A program made the translations under genes and the position numbers. Of a stretch of 64,000 nt of DNA, positions 15,110-23,151 are shown one piece after another. Under the pieces are notes generated by a model. It searched no databases. It saw nothing but the letters and a program-made list of their open reading frames with translations, and was not told where the DNA came from. Position 1 is the first letter of the stretch; the number at the start of each line of letters is the position of its first letter. The DNA is from Amycolatopsis sp. WQ 127309 (lineage in GTDB: Bacteria; Actinomycetota; Actinomycetes; Mycobacteriales; Pseudonocardiaceae), in contig NZ_CP095481.1 of assembly GCF_023023025.1 (NCBI RefSeq), positions 6,275,001 to 6,339,000 of the forward strand, given 5' to 3'.

Positions 15110-15877
15110 ATGGGCGACGCTGCGGTCGGGCAACGAGTGAAGACGGCGGCGGCCGGCGTGCGAGAGCTCGCCGTCGAGGCCGCGCGAGTGGGCGCGGACG
15201 CGGCCGCACGGGCGGTGGAGATCACCGACCGGAAGCTGACCGAGGGGGCCGACGAGCTGGCTCAGGTCGGCCGCAAAGCGACGAAGGACTTCGACAAGGG
15301 CACGAAGGCGTCCCGCCGTGAGCTGCGGGTGAACTCCGTCGCGGCGCGTGACGAGGTGCTGGCCCGTGCGGTGAAGATGCGCGACCCGGGCCGCAAGGCC
15401 GCCGAGGCGGTCGCGGCCGTCGTCGGTTCGAGGGGTGATTCCGGCCGGAAGCGCCGCAAGACGGTGGCGACGGCGAAGAGGGACCTGACGGCGGCGCTGG
15501 CCGAGGCCAAGAGCGCGGCCAAGGGCGAGCGGTCGAAGAAGGCCCGCTGGCCGTGGCTGCTGGGCATCGCGGTCCTCGCCGCGGGTGCGGCGGCGGTGCT
15601 GCGCGCCAAGCGGGGCAACCCGCTGGCGGAACCGCAGCTCCACGAGGCCGACGCGGCCGCGGAGAAGGCGGCCGCGCAGGCCAACGGCAACGCGCCGAAG
15701 CCGCCGGTGACCCCCGCGACGCCGCCGCCGGCCCCGCAGAACGGCGCGAAGACCCCGGTGGCGAAGCCCCCGGCGGCGCCGACGAGCAGCGGTGTGAAGC
15801 CCGCGGTCGTCCCGCCGAAGCCGGCGGTGACCCCGCCGAAGCCCGCGCCGAGCCCGGAGAACAGCCCGAAGAAGTAG
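15110..15877 (+). CDS. Membrane-anchored Ala/Lys-rich protein with Pro-rich tail, unknown function
   Basis: The protein has 255 residues from the ATG at 15110, with GGAGAGG 7 nt upstream. Residues 1-140 are a long, charged, alanine-rich helical region. One membrane segment follows (WPWLLGIAVLAAGAAAVL, about 145-162). The C-terminal 90 residues are a low-complexity Pro/Ala/Lys tail. The order suggests a cytoplasmic helical domain, one membrane pass and an extended tail, similar to small envelope or cell-wall-associated proteins of actinomycetes. No enzymatic motif is seen. It ends in two TAG codons followed by a terminator. Confidence 0.7.
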   Translation: MGDAAVGQRVKTAAAGVRELAVEAARVGADAAARAVEITDRKLTEGADELAQVGRKATKDFDKGTKASRRELRVNSVAARDEVLARAVKMRDPGRKAAEAVAAVVGSRGDSGRKRRKTVATAKRDLTAALAEAKSAAKGERSKKARWPWLLGIAVLAAGAAAVLRAKRGNPLAEPQLHEADAAAEKAAAQANGNAPKPPVTPATPPPAPQNGAKTPVAKPPAAPTSSGVKPAVVPPKPAVTPPKPAPSPENSPKK

Positions 15878-15888
15878 TAGTAAGCACG

Positions 15889-15930
15889 AAAGGCTCCGCG
15901 ACGCACCAAGTGTGCGCCGCGGAGCCTTTT
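15889..15930. terminator. Intrinsic terminator, probably bidirectional
   Basis: AAAGGCTCCGCG (15889-15900) pairs with CGCGGAGCCTTT (15918-15929). An inner CGCAC/GTGCG pairing extends the stem, and it is followed by TTTT. The matching A-run on the other side makes it usable in both directions. It closes the membrane-protein gene. From there to 16117 I see no gene. Confidence 0.75.
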
Positions 15931-16117
15931 GCGTTCACCCGCACGGCAATGAGGCGCGTACGTCTCCAGTGGGTTCAGCTGGTCCGCCGCCCCGGTCGGG
16001 GCACTCGCGCGCGCCGACCTGTCCAGGCCGCGACCAGCGCCGCGAAGCCGGGCAGCTCCCGTTCACGAAGCTCCCGCTGACCCAGGACCGCGTGTGGCTC
16101 GCTCTGACCGAGGCGCC

Positions 16118-16735
16118 CTAGGCGGTCGCCCGCACCAGCGGCAGGAACAGCTCGTCGACGATCGCCTCGATGCGCTCGGGCTTCGGGGGTTCGAGGCCCA
16201 TCACCAGGTCGTGGCGGACCAGGTCGAACGGCATGGCGAGCACCGTGGCCGGGATGCGCGCCAGGTCGATCTCGCCGCGGTGGTGGGCGCGCTGGTAGAG
16301 GGCCCGGCCGTGGGGGAGCGGCTGGTCGCCCATGACCTGGTCGCGGACCTGCGCCGGGGTCAGGCCGGTGTCGGCGAGCAGCCCCGAGAAGGCGGTGGCC
16401 ACGGCGATGGCGAAGAACGCGGCCAGTGCTTCGCTCGCGGCCGTCAGCTGGGCGATCAGGTCGCCGCGCAGGGTGCCGGTGTCGGGTTGCGCTACCGGGT
16501 GGGCGCCCCGGTGGTGCTCGATCGCGGCGAGCACGAGCCGGTCCTTGTTGGCCCAGCGGCGGTAGAGCACGGCCTCGCTGGTGCGGGCGCGGACGGCGAT
16601 CGACTCCATGGTCAGGCGGCCGTAACCGACCTCGACCAGCTCGTCCCACCCGGCGGTGAGCAGCGCGGCCTCGAGCTGCTTGCCGTGACGGCGACGGCGG
16701 GCGGGTTCGGCTGACTCGGTGACCACCCGGCCCAC
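16118..16735 (-). CDS. TetR family transcriptional regulator
   Basis: 205 residues from GTG at 16735; a TTG at 16762 would add nine residues but lies inside the operator region. The N-terminal HTH is typical: AALLTAGWDELVEVGYGRLTMESIAVRARTS with VLYRRWANKDRLVLAAIEHH. The C-terminal ligand domain is divergent, as usual. It is divergently transcribed from the flavin hydroxylase gene at 16816 with a palindrome in between. It most likely represses that gene and itself until an aromatic or antibiotic-like substrate binds. Confidence 0.82.
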   Translation of the reverse strand: MGRVVTESAEPARRRRHGKQLEAALLTAGWDELVEVGYGRLTMESIAVRARTSEAVLYRRWANKDRLVLAAIEHHRGAHPVAQPDTGTLRGDLIAQLTAASEALAAFFAIAVATAFSGLLADTGLTPAQVRDQVMGDQPLPHGRALYQRAHHRGEIDLARIPATVLAMPFDLVRHDLVMGLEPPKPERIEAIVDELFLPLVRATA

Positions 16736-16755
16736 GATAGAAAGCCTTTCCTTTC

Positions 16756-16799
16756 TTGGCAAGCCGCTCTACTCTGACGTTAGAAAGAGATTCCTTTCT
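16756..16799 (+). promoter_or_regulatory. Promoter and TetR-type operator of the flavin hydroxylase gene
   Basis: The -35 TTGGCA (16756-16761) and -10 TTAGAA (16780-16785) are 18 nt apart. The inverted repeat AGAAAG-N6-CTTTCT (16782-16799) overlaps the -10, and related CTTTC half-sites lie toward the TetR gene (16745-16755). This layout fits repression by the divergent TetR protein. Confidence 0.5.
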
Positions 16800-16815
16800 T
16801 GAGATGGAGGACGAG

Positions 16816-18309
16816 ATGACCACGGTGCTGATCGCCGGCGCGGGCCCGACCGGGTTGACGCTGGCCTGCGTGCTCGCCCGCGGCGGCGTCCCCTTCCGCC
16901 TGGTCGACGCCGCTGCCGGTCCGCAGCCCGGCTCGCGCGGCAAGGGCGTCCAGCCGCGCAGCCTCGAGGTGTTCGACGACCTCGGCGTCGTCGAGCGGGT
17001 GCTCGCGCACGGCCGGATGGCGATGCCGATCCGGACGACCGCCGCCGACGGCCAGGTGACGCTGAGCGGCACCGAGCCGGTCGCGGCGCACCCCGACATC
17101 CCGTACCCCGCGAGCCTGATCACGCCCGAGTGGCGGATCGAGGAAACGCTGCGGCTCCGGCTCGCGGAACTCGGCGGCGCGGTCGAGTTCGGCACCGCGC
17201 TCGAGAGCTTCGAGCAGTCGGACGACGGCGTGTCGGCGGTCGTCGTCCGGGACGGCGTGGCCGAGACGGTCACCGCGCGCTGGCTGGTCGGCTGCGACGG
17301 CGGCCACAGCGTCGTCCGCAAGCAGGCCGGTATCGCGTTCGAGGGCGAGACCCGGGACGCGGTGCGGATGATCGTCGCCGACGTCGGGGTCGACGGCCTC
17401 GATCGCGACGCCTGGCACATGTGGCGCCACGAGGACGGCATGATCAACCTCTGCCCGCTGCCCTCGACCGGCGTCTTCCAGTACCAGGCGAGCATCGCGC
17501 CGGGACAGGATTCCGAGCCGGGCCTCGCGAACATGCAGGCGATCCTCGACCGGCGCAGCGGCCGCGCGGACATCCGGCTCCACGAGCCGGCGTGGACGTC
17601 GTTGTGGCGCGCCAACATCCGCCTCGTCGACCGCTACCGCGCGGGGCGGGTGTTCCTCGCCGGCGACGCGGCGCACATCCACTCGCCCGCCGGCGGCCAG
17701 GGGATGAACACCGGCATCCAGGACTCGTACAACCTCGGCTGGAAGCTCGCGGCGGTCGCGAACGGCGCGTCGCCGGCGCTGCTCGACACCTACGAGGCCG
17801 AGCGCCGCCCGGTCGCGGCCGGGGTGCTCGCGCTGTCGGACGCGCGTCTCAAGGACGCGATCGAGCAGAAGGGCCTCGTCGTCCGCAGTGACGCGAGCAC
17901 GAAGCAGCTCGGCGTCGGCTACCGCGACTCCGCCTTGGCCCGCGACGACCGCGACGAGACCGCGCGGCTGCGCGCCGGCGACCGCGCCCCCGACGCGACC
18001 GGGCTGACGACCCAGGAAGGCGAACGCCGGCTGTTCGACCTGACCCGCGGCGGCCGCTTCACGCTGCTGAGTTTCGGCGCCCCGCCGGCGCTCGACGTCA
18101 CGACCCTCCACGTCGTCGAAGCACCGGCCGCCCCCGGCGACGTCGCCGACCCCGAAGGCCACCTCGCCGACGCGTACGGCGCGGGTGCCCGCACCCTCGT
18201 GCTGATCCGCCCCGACGGCTACATCGCCCTGATCTCCGACGCGGGCGACGCCTCGGCGGTCGCGGGCTACCTCACCGAGATGGTTAGTAGTACTAAGCAG
18301 ATGCTATAG
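16816..18309 (+). CDS. FAD-dependent aromatic hydroxylase (class A monooxygenase)
   Basis: The protein has 497 aa from the ATG at 16816 (GGAGG 5 nt upstream; an ATG four codons earlier is possible). It is a PheA/MhpA/RdmE-type hydroxylase. The FAD dinucleotide motif is LIAGAGPTGLTLACVLARGG at the N-terminus, the DG motif is RWLVGCDGGHSVVRK, and the second FAD motif is VFLAGDAAHIHSPAGGQGMNTGIQD. A thioredoxin-like C-terminal domain follows. Reaction: NAD(P)H-dependent hydroxylation of a phenolic or polyketide-type substrate, possibly inactivating a drug. It is controlled by the divergent TetR gene, and its last codons contain the MarR palindrome. Confidence 0.85.
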   Translation: MTTVLIAGAGPTGLTLACVLARGGVPFRLVDAAAGPQPGSRGKGVQPRSLEVFDDLGVVERVLAHGRMAMPIRTTAADGQVTLSGTEPVAAHPDIPYPASLITPEWRIEETLRLRLAELGGAVEFGTALESFEQSDDGVSAVVVRDGVAETVTARWLVGCDGGHSVVRKQAGIAFEGETRDAVRMIVADVGVDGLDRDAWHMWRHEDGMINLCPLPSTGVFQYQASIAPGQDSEPGLANMQAILDRRSGRADIRLHEPAWTSLWRANIRLVDRYRAGRVFLAGDAAHIHSPAGGQGMNTGIQDSYNLGWKLAAVANGASPALLDTYEAERRPVAAGVLALSDARLKDAIEQKGLVVRSDASTKQLGVGYRDSALARDDRDETARLRAGDRAPDATGLTTQEGERRLFDLTRGGRFTLLSFGAPPALDVTTLHVVEAPAAPGDVADPEGHLADAYGAGARTLVLIRPDGYIALISDAGDASAVAGYLTEMVSSTKQML

Positions 18310-18317
18310 TCTACTAA
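18284..18317 (+). promoter_or_regulatory. MarR-type palindromic operators
   Basis: TTAGTAGTACTAA (18284-18296) is a perfect 6-1-6 palindrome at the end of the hydroxylase gene. A second half-site TACTAA (18312-18317) follows, both continuing into AAGCA. Position 20-50 nt before the MarR start suggests autoregulation. Confidence 0.55.
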
Positions 18318-18335
18318 GCAATTGGGAGGTGGGCC

Positions 18336-18770
18336 GTGAGCGAGCACGTCGAGTACGTCGACGACGTCGGAGCGGAGCTGCGGCGCGCGGTCGTGCGGCT
18401 CTACAGCCGGTTCCGGTCCGAGCGCCTGGAGGGCGAGGTCTCCGAGGAGGCGCTGCTCGTGCTCATCGTGCTCGACAAACAGGGCCCGCTGAGCCTGAGT
18501 GACCTGGCCGCGACCGCGAAGGTCACGCTCGGCTCGATGAGCCAGACGGTGCGGCGGCTCGAGCAGCTCGCCTACGTCACGAAGGCCCGCGGGATCGAAG
18601 ACCGGCGCAAGGTCCTGTTCACGTTGACCGGCGAGGGCCGGACCGCGGCCACGGCATCGCGTCGCCACCGGCAGGACTGGCTCAACGGCCTGCTCGCCGA
18701 GCTCACCGCCGCCGAGCGCGCCGACCTCCTGCGCGTCACCCCGCTCCTCCTCCGCCTCGCCGACTCCTGA
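18336..18770 (+). CDS. MarR family transcriptional regulator
   Basis: 144 residues, typical MarR length. The winged HTH covers LSLSDLAATAKVTLGSMSQTVRRLEQLAYVTKARGIEDRRKVLFTLT in outline (about residues 50-97), including the wing motif EDRRK. GTG start with GGGAGG 6 nt upstream. The palindrome TTAGTAGTACTAA lies just upstream and suggests autoregulation. It may also control the PEBP gene 28 nt downstream. Confidence 0.85.
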   Translation: MSEHVEYVDDVGAELRRAVVRLYSRFRSERLEGEVSEEALLVLIVLDKQGPLSLSDLAATAKVTLGSMSQTVRRLEQLAYVTKARGIEDRRKVLFTLTGEGRTAATASRRHRQDWLNGLLAELTAAERADLLRVTPLLLRLADS

Positions 18771-18798
18771 CCAGGCCGACTCTCGAACAGGACCCGCC

Positions 18799-19368
18799 AT
18801 GCACCCCGTCGAAGCCCTTCTCGTCCCCGTCGGCCGGTTGCTGCGCAACCGGCGTCCCGACGAAGCCGCGAGCATCGCCAACGCCCCCGGGCTCGCGACC
18901 GGCAACCGCATCACGCTGACGTCGCCCGCCTTCCGCGACGGGGAGGTCGTGCCCGCCGCGCACTGCGGGCAGTTCATCGGCGCCGACGTCTCACCCGCTC
19001 TCACGTGGAGCGCGCTGCCCGAGGGCACCCAGGGCCTGGTCCTCGTGCTCGAGGACCTCGACAGCCCCGGTGCCGCCCCCGGCATCCACACGATCGCCGC
19101 GTTCGCGCCGCTCGACGGCGGCCTTCCGGAAGGCGCCCTGACGCCGGCCGACCCGCGCTTCCGGTTCGTCCCCAACCACCGCCGTCAGGCCAAGTACGTC
19201 GGACCGCGGCCGCTGCCCGGCCACGGCACGCACCGCTACCGCTTCCACCTCTACGCCCTCGACGCCGCCGTCGACTTCACCGGCGTCGCCGACGCGCAGG
19301 CGGTGCCGGCGGCGCTCGCGGGACACGTCCTGGCGTCGGGAACCCTCACGGGCACGCGGACGACCTGA
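18799..19368 (+). CDS. YbhB/YbcL family PEBP-like protein
   Basis: A 189-residue phosphatidylethanolamine-binding-protein-like fold, common in bacteria as YbhB/YbcL. Conserved ligand-pocket features are DVSPALTWSALPEGTQGLVLVLEDLDSP (about 64-91), PGIHTIAAFAP and the GPRPLPGHGTHRYRFHLYALD strand. No signal peptide is present, so it is cytoplasmic. The physiological role of this family is not settled. It follows the MarR gene by 28 nt and probably shares its transcript. Confidence 0.82.
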   Translation: MHPVEALLVPVGRLLRNRRPDEAASIANAPGLATGNRITLTSPAFRDGEVVPAAHCGQFIGADVSPALTWSALPEGTQGLVLVLEDLDSPGAAPGIHTIAAFAPLDGGLPEGALTPADPRFRFVPNHRRQAKYVGPRPLPGHGTHRYRFHLYALDAAVDFTGVADAQAVPAALAGHVLASGTLTGTRTT

Positions 19369-19771
19369 CCCGGCTCGCCGGGCATTGCCACCGGACTCCG
19401 GATATTCGTGTTTTGCGAACAACGCGCACACTTGGTGGCATTGCCGCGAAGTATTTTCCGGCCGTCGCCGGGACAGTTGTGGCCGAGGCTCCGGGGTGCT
19501 CGGACATAAATGGTCGCGACGCCGGTACGTCGATGGTCGGCACGGCTCTGACCTGTGTCGATGGTGATCGACGCCCGGGACATAAATGGCGCGGTACCGA
19601 GACGTTCCAAAACGACCAGGGGTGAATGCTCCGAAAGGTGGAATGGATTCCGGCGGCGATGCCGAAAAGGCTCCGCCGCGGGTACTCTCCCCTCGTTCCC
19701 ACGGAACGTTCTGCGGAGCGACACCATCTTGCGGTCGAGTTCGAAGACCGGTCCCCGGAGGTTAAGCGCGT
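19369..19771. other. 403-nt intergenic region with short direct repeat
   Basis: I find no gene here. GGACATAAATGG occurs twice (19502-19513 and 19578-19589) about 76 nt apart, each followed by GCG-rich sequence and a GGTAC element, so a short imperfect duplication is likely. GGAAC at about 19702 may be part of a promoter for the sensor gene downstream. Confidence 0.4.
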
Positions 19772-20722
19772 ATGGCGACCCCGACGTCCGTCCCCGCCGA
19801 GACTGACTTTCGGCACCAGAGCTGCGTCTACGGCAGCGACGCGGAGTTCCTCGCGATGGCGGTCCCCTTCGCGCAGGCCGGGCTGTGCCGGGGCGAGCCG
19901 GTGCTCGTCGGCACGACGGAGGCCAACCAGGAGCTGCTCGACGACGTGCTGGGGCCCGACGCGGGCAGGATCGTCCTGGTCGAGCCGGCCTGCTTCGAAC
20001 GCCGTCCGCCGCAGCTCGCGGCCGCGTTGCACCGGTACTGGACGCGCTACCGTTCGACGGCGCCGGGCAGCACCGTGCGCGTGCTCGCCGAACCGGCCCG
20101 CGTCGGCGCGGCCGGGTGGCCGCACACCGAGGCCGGGTTCAACGTGGCCCTCGCCGACACCGGGATCTGGATGCTCTGCCCGTACGACACCAGGATCTTC
20201 GAGGCCGGCGCGATCGAAGACGCCCGGCGCGCGCACCCGGAGCTGCTCGTCGGCGGCAAGGCCGAGCCGTCCGCGCAGTTCGCCGCGCCCGAGCGGGTCG
20301 AAGGCCTTCCCGCGTCCCCGCCGCCGCTCGGCGAAGCCGCCGACATCTTCCGCTTCGAGGGCGACCTGGTCGCCGTGCGGCGCTACGTGCTCGAGAAGGC
20401 CGGCCCGCTGCTGCGGCCCGAGAACGCCGTGGCCATGTTCGGCATCGCCGTCGGCGAGGCCATCACCTACCTGACCGAGCACGGCATCGGCCGCGCGGCC
20501 GTGTGGGTCCGCCCGGCCGCTGGGCGCGTGGTCTGCACGCTGCACAGCGACGAGCCGCTCGACCTGCCCCCGTTCTTCGGCTCGCGGCCGCCGGACCTGC
20601 GCTGCTCCGACACCGGGCTGTGGCTGACCGACCAGATCTGCGAGTGGCTCGACATCAGCTCCGACGCGTCGGGGTGCACCATCGAGCTGGCGACGCCGGG
20701 ATCGTGGGCGAGCGAGAACTGA
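19772..20722 (+). CDS. MEDS-domain sensor with C-terminal HATPase (anti-sigma regulator-like)
   Basis: 316 residues. The N-terminal part (about 12-165) fits the MEDS sensory domain: HQSCVYGSDAEFLAMAVPFAQAGLCRGEPVLVGTT. The C-terminal part (about 195-312) fits a RsbW-type HATPase: VRRYVLEKAGPLLRPENAVAMFGIAVGEAITYLTEHG, with the N-box-like GIAVGEAITYL, and GLWLTDQICEWLDI as the G-box region. Actinomycetes have many such fusions, thought to sense small molecules and bind sigma or anti-sigma-antagonist partners. ATG at 19772 has GGAGG 10 nt upstream. No partner gene is adjacent. Confidence 0.78.
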   Translation: MATPTSVPAETDFRHQSCVYGSDAEFLAMAVPFAQAGLCRGEPVLVGTTEANQELLDDVLGPDAGRIVLVEPACFERRPPQLAAALHRYWTRYRSTAPGSTVRVLAEPARVGAAGWPHTEAGFNVALADTGIWMLCPYDTRIFEAGAIEDARRAHPELLVGGKAEPSAQFAAPERVEGLPASPPPLGEAADIFRFEGDLVAVRRYVLEKAGPLLRPENAVAMFGIAVGEAITYLTEHGIGRAAVWVRPAAGRVVCTLHSDEPLDLPPFFGSRPPDLRCSDTGLWLTDQICEWLDISSDASGCTIELATPGSWASEN

Positions 20723-20750
20723 CGTCCGGACACTTGTGTCCGCGGCGGCC

Positions 20751-20966
20751 TCAGCGCAGCGGCACGTCACCGAACTGCTCCTGGATCCGGCGCAGCTCAC
20801 GCAGCCGCGGCTCGGTCTGCCCGCCGATCCGGCGGTTCACCGTCTTCACCGGCACCCCGAGCCGCCGCGCGGCGCGGACCAGCCGGGCCCGGTGCCGGAG
20901 CAGCGTTCGGCGTGGCCGGAGAAGTGCGAGCTGTGCGGTACGTCGGTCGCCTCGCGCCACGGCCAC
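20751..20966 (-). pseudogene. Possible C-terminal gene remnant, unknown
   Basis: The minus strand can encode a 71-residue product whose last 45 residues (LGVPVKTVNRRIGGQTEP, RELRRIQEQFGDVPLR) look protein-like. The first 25 are arginine-rich and not convincing. I do not recognise the family. It abuts the DUF5947 remnant on the other strand, so it may be the tail of a gene truncated by the same deletion. Confidence 0.25.
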
Positions 20967-21153
20967 CTGGTCGACACCGGCCGCCGCGGCGGGCGTCGCG
21001 GCGTTCCGCCCGGGCCCGGCGGGGGCCGCCGAAAGCCTGGTGACCCTCGACCTCCGGACCGAGCCGTCCGCCGGCCACTCGCTGCTCGCGGCGGCCGAGC
21101 CCGAGGTCGAGGCGATCCTGTTCCACGACGCCGGGAGCGGGCCCGGCCGCTGC
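20905..21153 (+). pseudogene. Decayed DUF5947-like gene (hydrogenase-associated)
   Basis: Two pieces in different frames resemble DUF5947: EKCELCGTSVASRHGHLVD, with its CxxC, and then AFRPGPAGAAESLVTLDL and LLAAAEPEVEAILFHDAG. The 80-90 residues normally between them are missing and the frame changes at about 20990. Neither a sensible start nor a stop is present. DUF5947 proteins accompany group 1h-type NiFe hydrogenase genes in actinobacteria. This looks like the remains of such a cluster (from memory of the family, not searched). Confidence 0.45.
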
Positions 21154-21171
21154 GGTGACGCTCAGTCCGCT

Positions 21172-22332
21172 CTAGCTCCTGGCAGGCACCGGCTCGTGCT
21201 TGCGGATCAGCTCCTCGCCGCGCTCGTAGTCGTCGTCGGCTTCGTGGGTGAGGACGCCGACCGCCGCGCCGTCGCGTTCGTACCAGACCGTGAAGCCGCC
21301 GCCGTCGCGTTCGACCAGGTGGGCGTGGTCGAAGCCGTCGCCCCAGGCGGCGTACTTCAGCACCCGGTCGCCGATCTCGGACCAGAAGCCCGGGACGTCG
21401 TCCCAGGTCTCCGACTCGCCGGCGGCGTTGCGGCCGGCGATCGCGCCCATCGCCAGGCCCTCGCCCCAGTGCTCGACGGCCAGGGCGCGGCCCGCGGCGG
21501 TGTTGTCCGCGAAGGCGACGTCGCCGGCCGCGAAGACGTCGGGCGCGCTGGTGCGCAGCCGGGCGTCGGTGCGGACGCGGCCCTGTTCGATCGTCAGCCC
21601 GGCCTTCTCGGCGAGCGTGCTCCGGGGCCGGATGCCGGTGGCGAGCAGCACGAGCCCGGCGTCGAGCACCGGCACCAGGTCGGAGCGGATCCGGTGGCCG
21701 GCCTCGATCGACTCCAGCGTCGTGCCGCGCAGCACGCTGACGCCTTCGGCCTTGAGCCACCGCAGGATCCGGATCCCGGCGTCGCGGCCGAGGCGGGCTT
21801 CCTGCGGGACGTCCTCCTGGCAGACGACGGTCACCTGCACCCCGAGACGCACGAGCGAAACGGCGGCCTCGCAGCCGATGAACCCGGCGCCGACGACGAT
21901 CGCGCTACGGGCGTCGGACGCGACCTTCTGCAGCTCACGCGCCGACTTCGCCGAGCGCAGCACCAGCACGTCGACGTGCTCCGCGCCGGGGATGTCCGGC
22001 CGCACGGGTTCGGCACCGGTCGCGAGGACACAGCGGGTGAAGGCGTGCTCCAGACCGGCGGCGGTGCGCACGCGGTGATCACCGAGCTCGACGACCGGAT
22101 CGCCCAGCGAGACCGAAATGTCCTGCGAGGTGAAGAACTCCTCGCTCTCCATGCCGATGTCGTCGGTTTCGCCGCGCAGGAAGTCCTTGGACAACGGCGG
22201 TCGCTCGTAGGGCGGATCCGTGTCGGCGGTGAGCAGCCGGACATCGCCGCGCCCACCGGCTTCGCGATACGCCCGGGCGGCCGACACCCCGGCCGCGCCA
22301 CTGCCGATCACTACCAGGCTTTCGGAGGTCAT
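21172..22332 (-). CDS. NAD(P)/FAD-dependent oxidoreductase (ferredoxin reductase-like)
   Basis: 386 residues. FAD motif LVVIGSGAAGVSAARAYREAG at the N-terminus, NAD motif AIVVGAGFIGCEAAVSLVRLG (about 146-166), and FAAGDVAFADN as the second FAD-binding motif. It fits the ferredoxin/rubredoxin reductase family that passes electrons from NAD(P)H to ferredoxin, often for P450s or dioxygenases; no ferredoxin gene is adjacent. AGGAGG touches the ATG directly (no spacer), which should weaken translation, but no better start exists. Confidence 0.85.
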   Translation of the reverse strand: MTSESLVVIGSGAAGVSAARAYREAGGRGDVRLLTADTDPPYERPPLSKDFLRGETDDIGMESEEFFTSQDISVSLGDPVVELGDHRVRTAAGLEHAFTRCVLATGAEPVRPDIPGAEHVDVLVLRSAKSARELQKVASDARSAIVVGAGFIGCEAAVSLVRLGVQVTVVCQEDVPQEARLGRDAGIRILRWLKAEGVSVLRGTTLESIEAGHRIRSDLVPVLDAGLVLLATGIRPRSTLAEKAGLTIEQGRVRTDARLRTSAPDVFAAGDVAFADNTAAGRALAVEHWGEGLAMGAIAGRNAAGESETWDDVPGFWSEIGDRVLKYAAWGDGFDHAHLVERDGGGFTVWYERDGAAVGVLTHEADDDYERGEELIRKHEPVPARS

Positions 22333-22365
22333 CCTCCTGCGTACCCACCACGAGCCGGCGTAATC

Positions 22366-22525
22366 GTCAGGCGACGGGTTCCTGCCGCAACGTACGAAGC
22401 AGCGTGGCGAGCCTGTCCGGAGCGCGGCCGTCGAGCCGGCCGCAGGTCAGGCGACCGGTTCTTCCCGCAACGTGCGAAGCAGCGCCGCCAGCCCGTCCGG
22501 AGCGCGGCCGTCGAGGCGGGCGCTC
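22366..22525. repeat. 80-bp tandem duplication at the 3' end of the glycosyltransferase gene
   Basis: Units 22366-22445 and 22446-22525 are about 85-88% identical over their first 74 positions. The second unit is the coding 3' end of the glycosyltransferase, including its stop codon. The first is a decayed extra copy lying outside the gene. Eighty is not a multiple of three, so the copies are in different frames. Confidence 0.75.
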
Positions 22526-23151
22526 GTGCGGACCACCGCCGCGGGCTCGACCCGGCAGTGGAACCCGGCTTCGCCGAGGCGGCGCCACAGGTCGTGGTCC
22601 TCGCCCGTGCGGCAGACGCCGAAGCCGCCGACCGCGTCGAACGCGTCCGCGCGGACTCCGAGGTTGGCGCCGTAGACGTTCACCCCGCCCGCGACCACCC
22701 CGTGGTAGCGGCGGGCCGCGTCCGGTGACCCCGGGAACGGTGCCGCCAGCTCGGCCGGGCCGGTGACCGCGTGCGCGCCCCGCTCGACGCGGCGCACGTG
22801 CTCGCGCGCCCAGCCGACGCCGACCCGCGTGTCCGCGTCCGTGTTGAGCAGCAGCACCTGCGACGCCGCGTGCCCGGCCAGGCCGGTCCGCACCGCGTGG
22901 GCGCCGAGGTCGCGGACCTCGCCGATGGTCCGCTCCCGGCCGGTGACCACGACCCGGCCCGTCGCCCACCCGCCGAACACGGCACGGGCGCGGGCGGCGG
23001 TGTCGTCCGCGCAGCGGTCGGCGACCACGCACACCGCGCGTTCGACCCGCGCGGGCAGCCGCCACAACGCCTGCCGCAGCGCGCGCAGGCACGGCTCGAT
23101 CAGGTCCCGCTCGTCCCGCGCCGGGACGACGACGCCGACCGCCGTGATCAC
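22447..23151 (-). CDS. Family 2-type glycosyltransferase
   Basis: 234 residues with a GT-A fold. Start region VGVVVPARDERDLIEPCLRAL (nucleotide-sugar binding), the metal site LLNTDADTRVGVGW (DxD-like), and GANLGVRADAFDAVGGF plus TGEDHDLWRRL at the acceptor side. It probably transfers a sugar to a small acceptor; no membrane segments are seen. GTG at 23151 overlaps the stop of the PIG-L/methyltransferase gene, so the two are coupled. The last 74 nt are duplicated just downstream. Confidence 0.83.
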   Translation of the reverse strand: MITAVGVVVPARDERDLIEPCLRALRQALWRLPARVERAVCVVADRCADDTAARARAVFGGWATGRVVVTGRERTIGEVRDLGAHAVRTGLAGHAASQVLLLNTDADTRVGVGWAREHVRRVERGAHAVTGPAELAAPFPGSPDAARRYHGVVAGGVNVYGANLGVRADAFDAVGGFGVCRTGEDHDLWRRLGEAGFHCRVEPAAVVRTSARLDGRAPDGLAALLRTLREEPVA

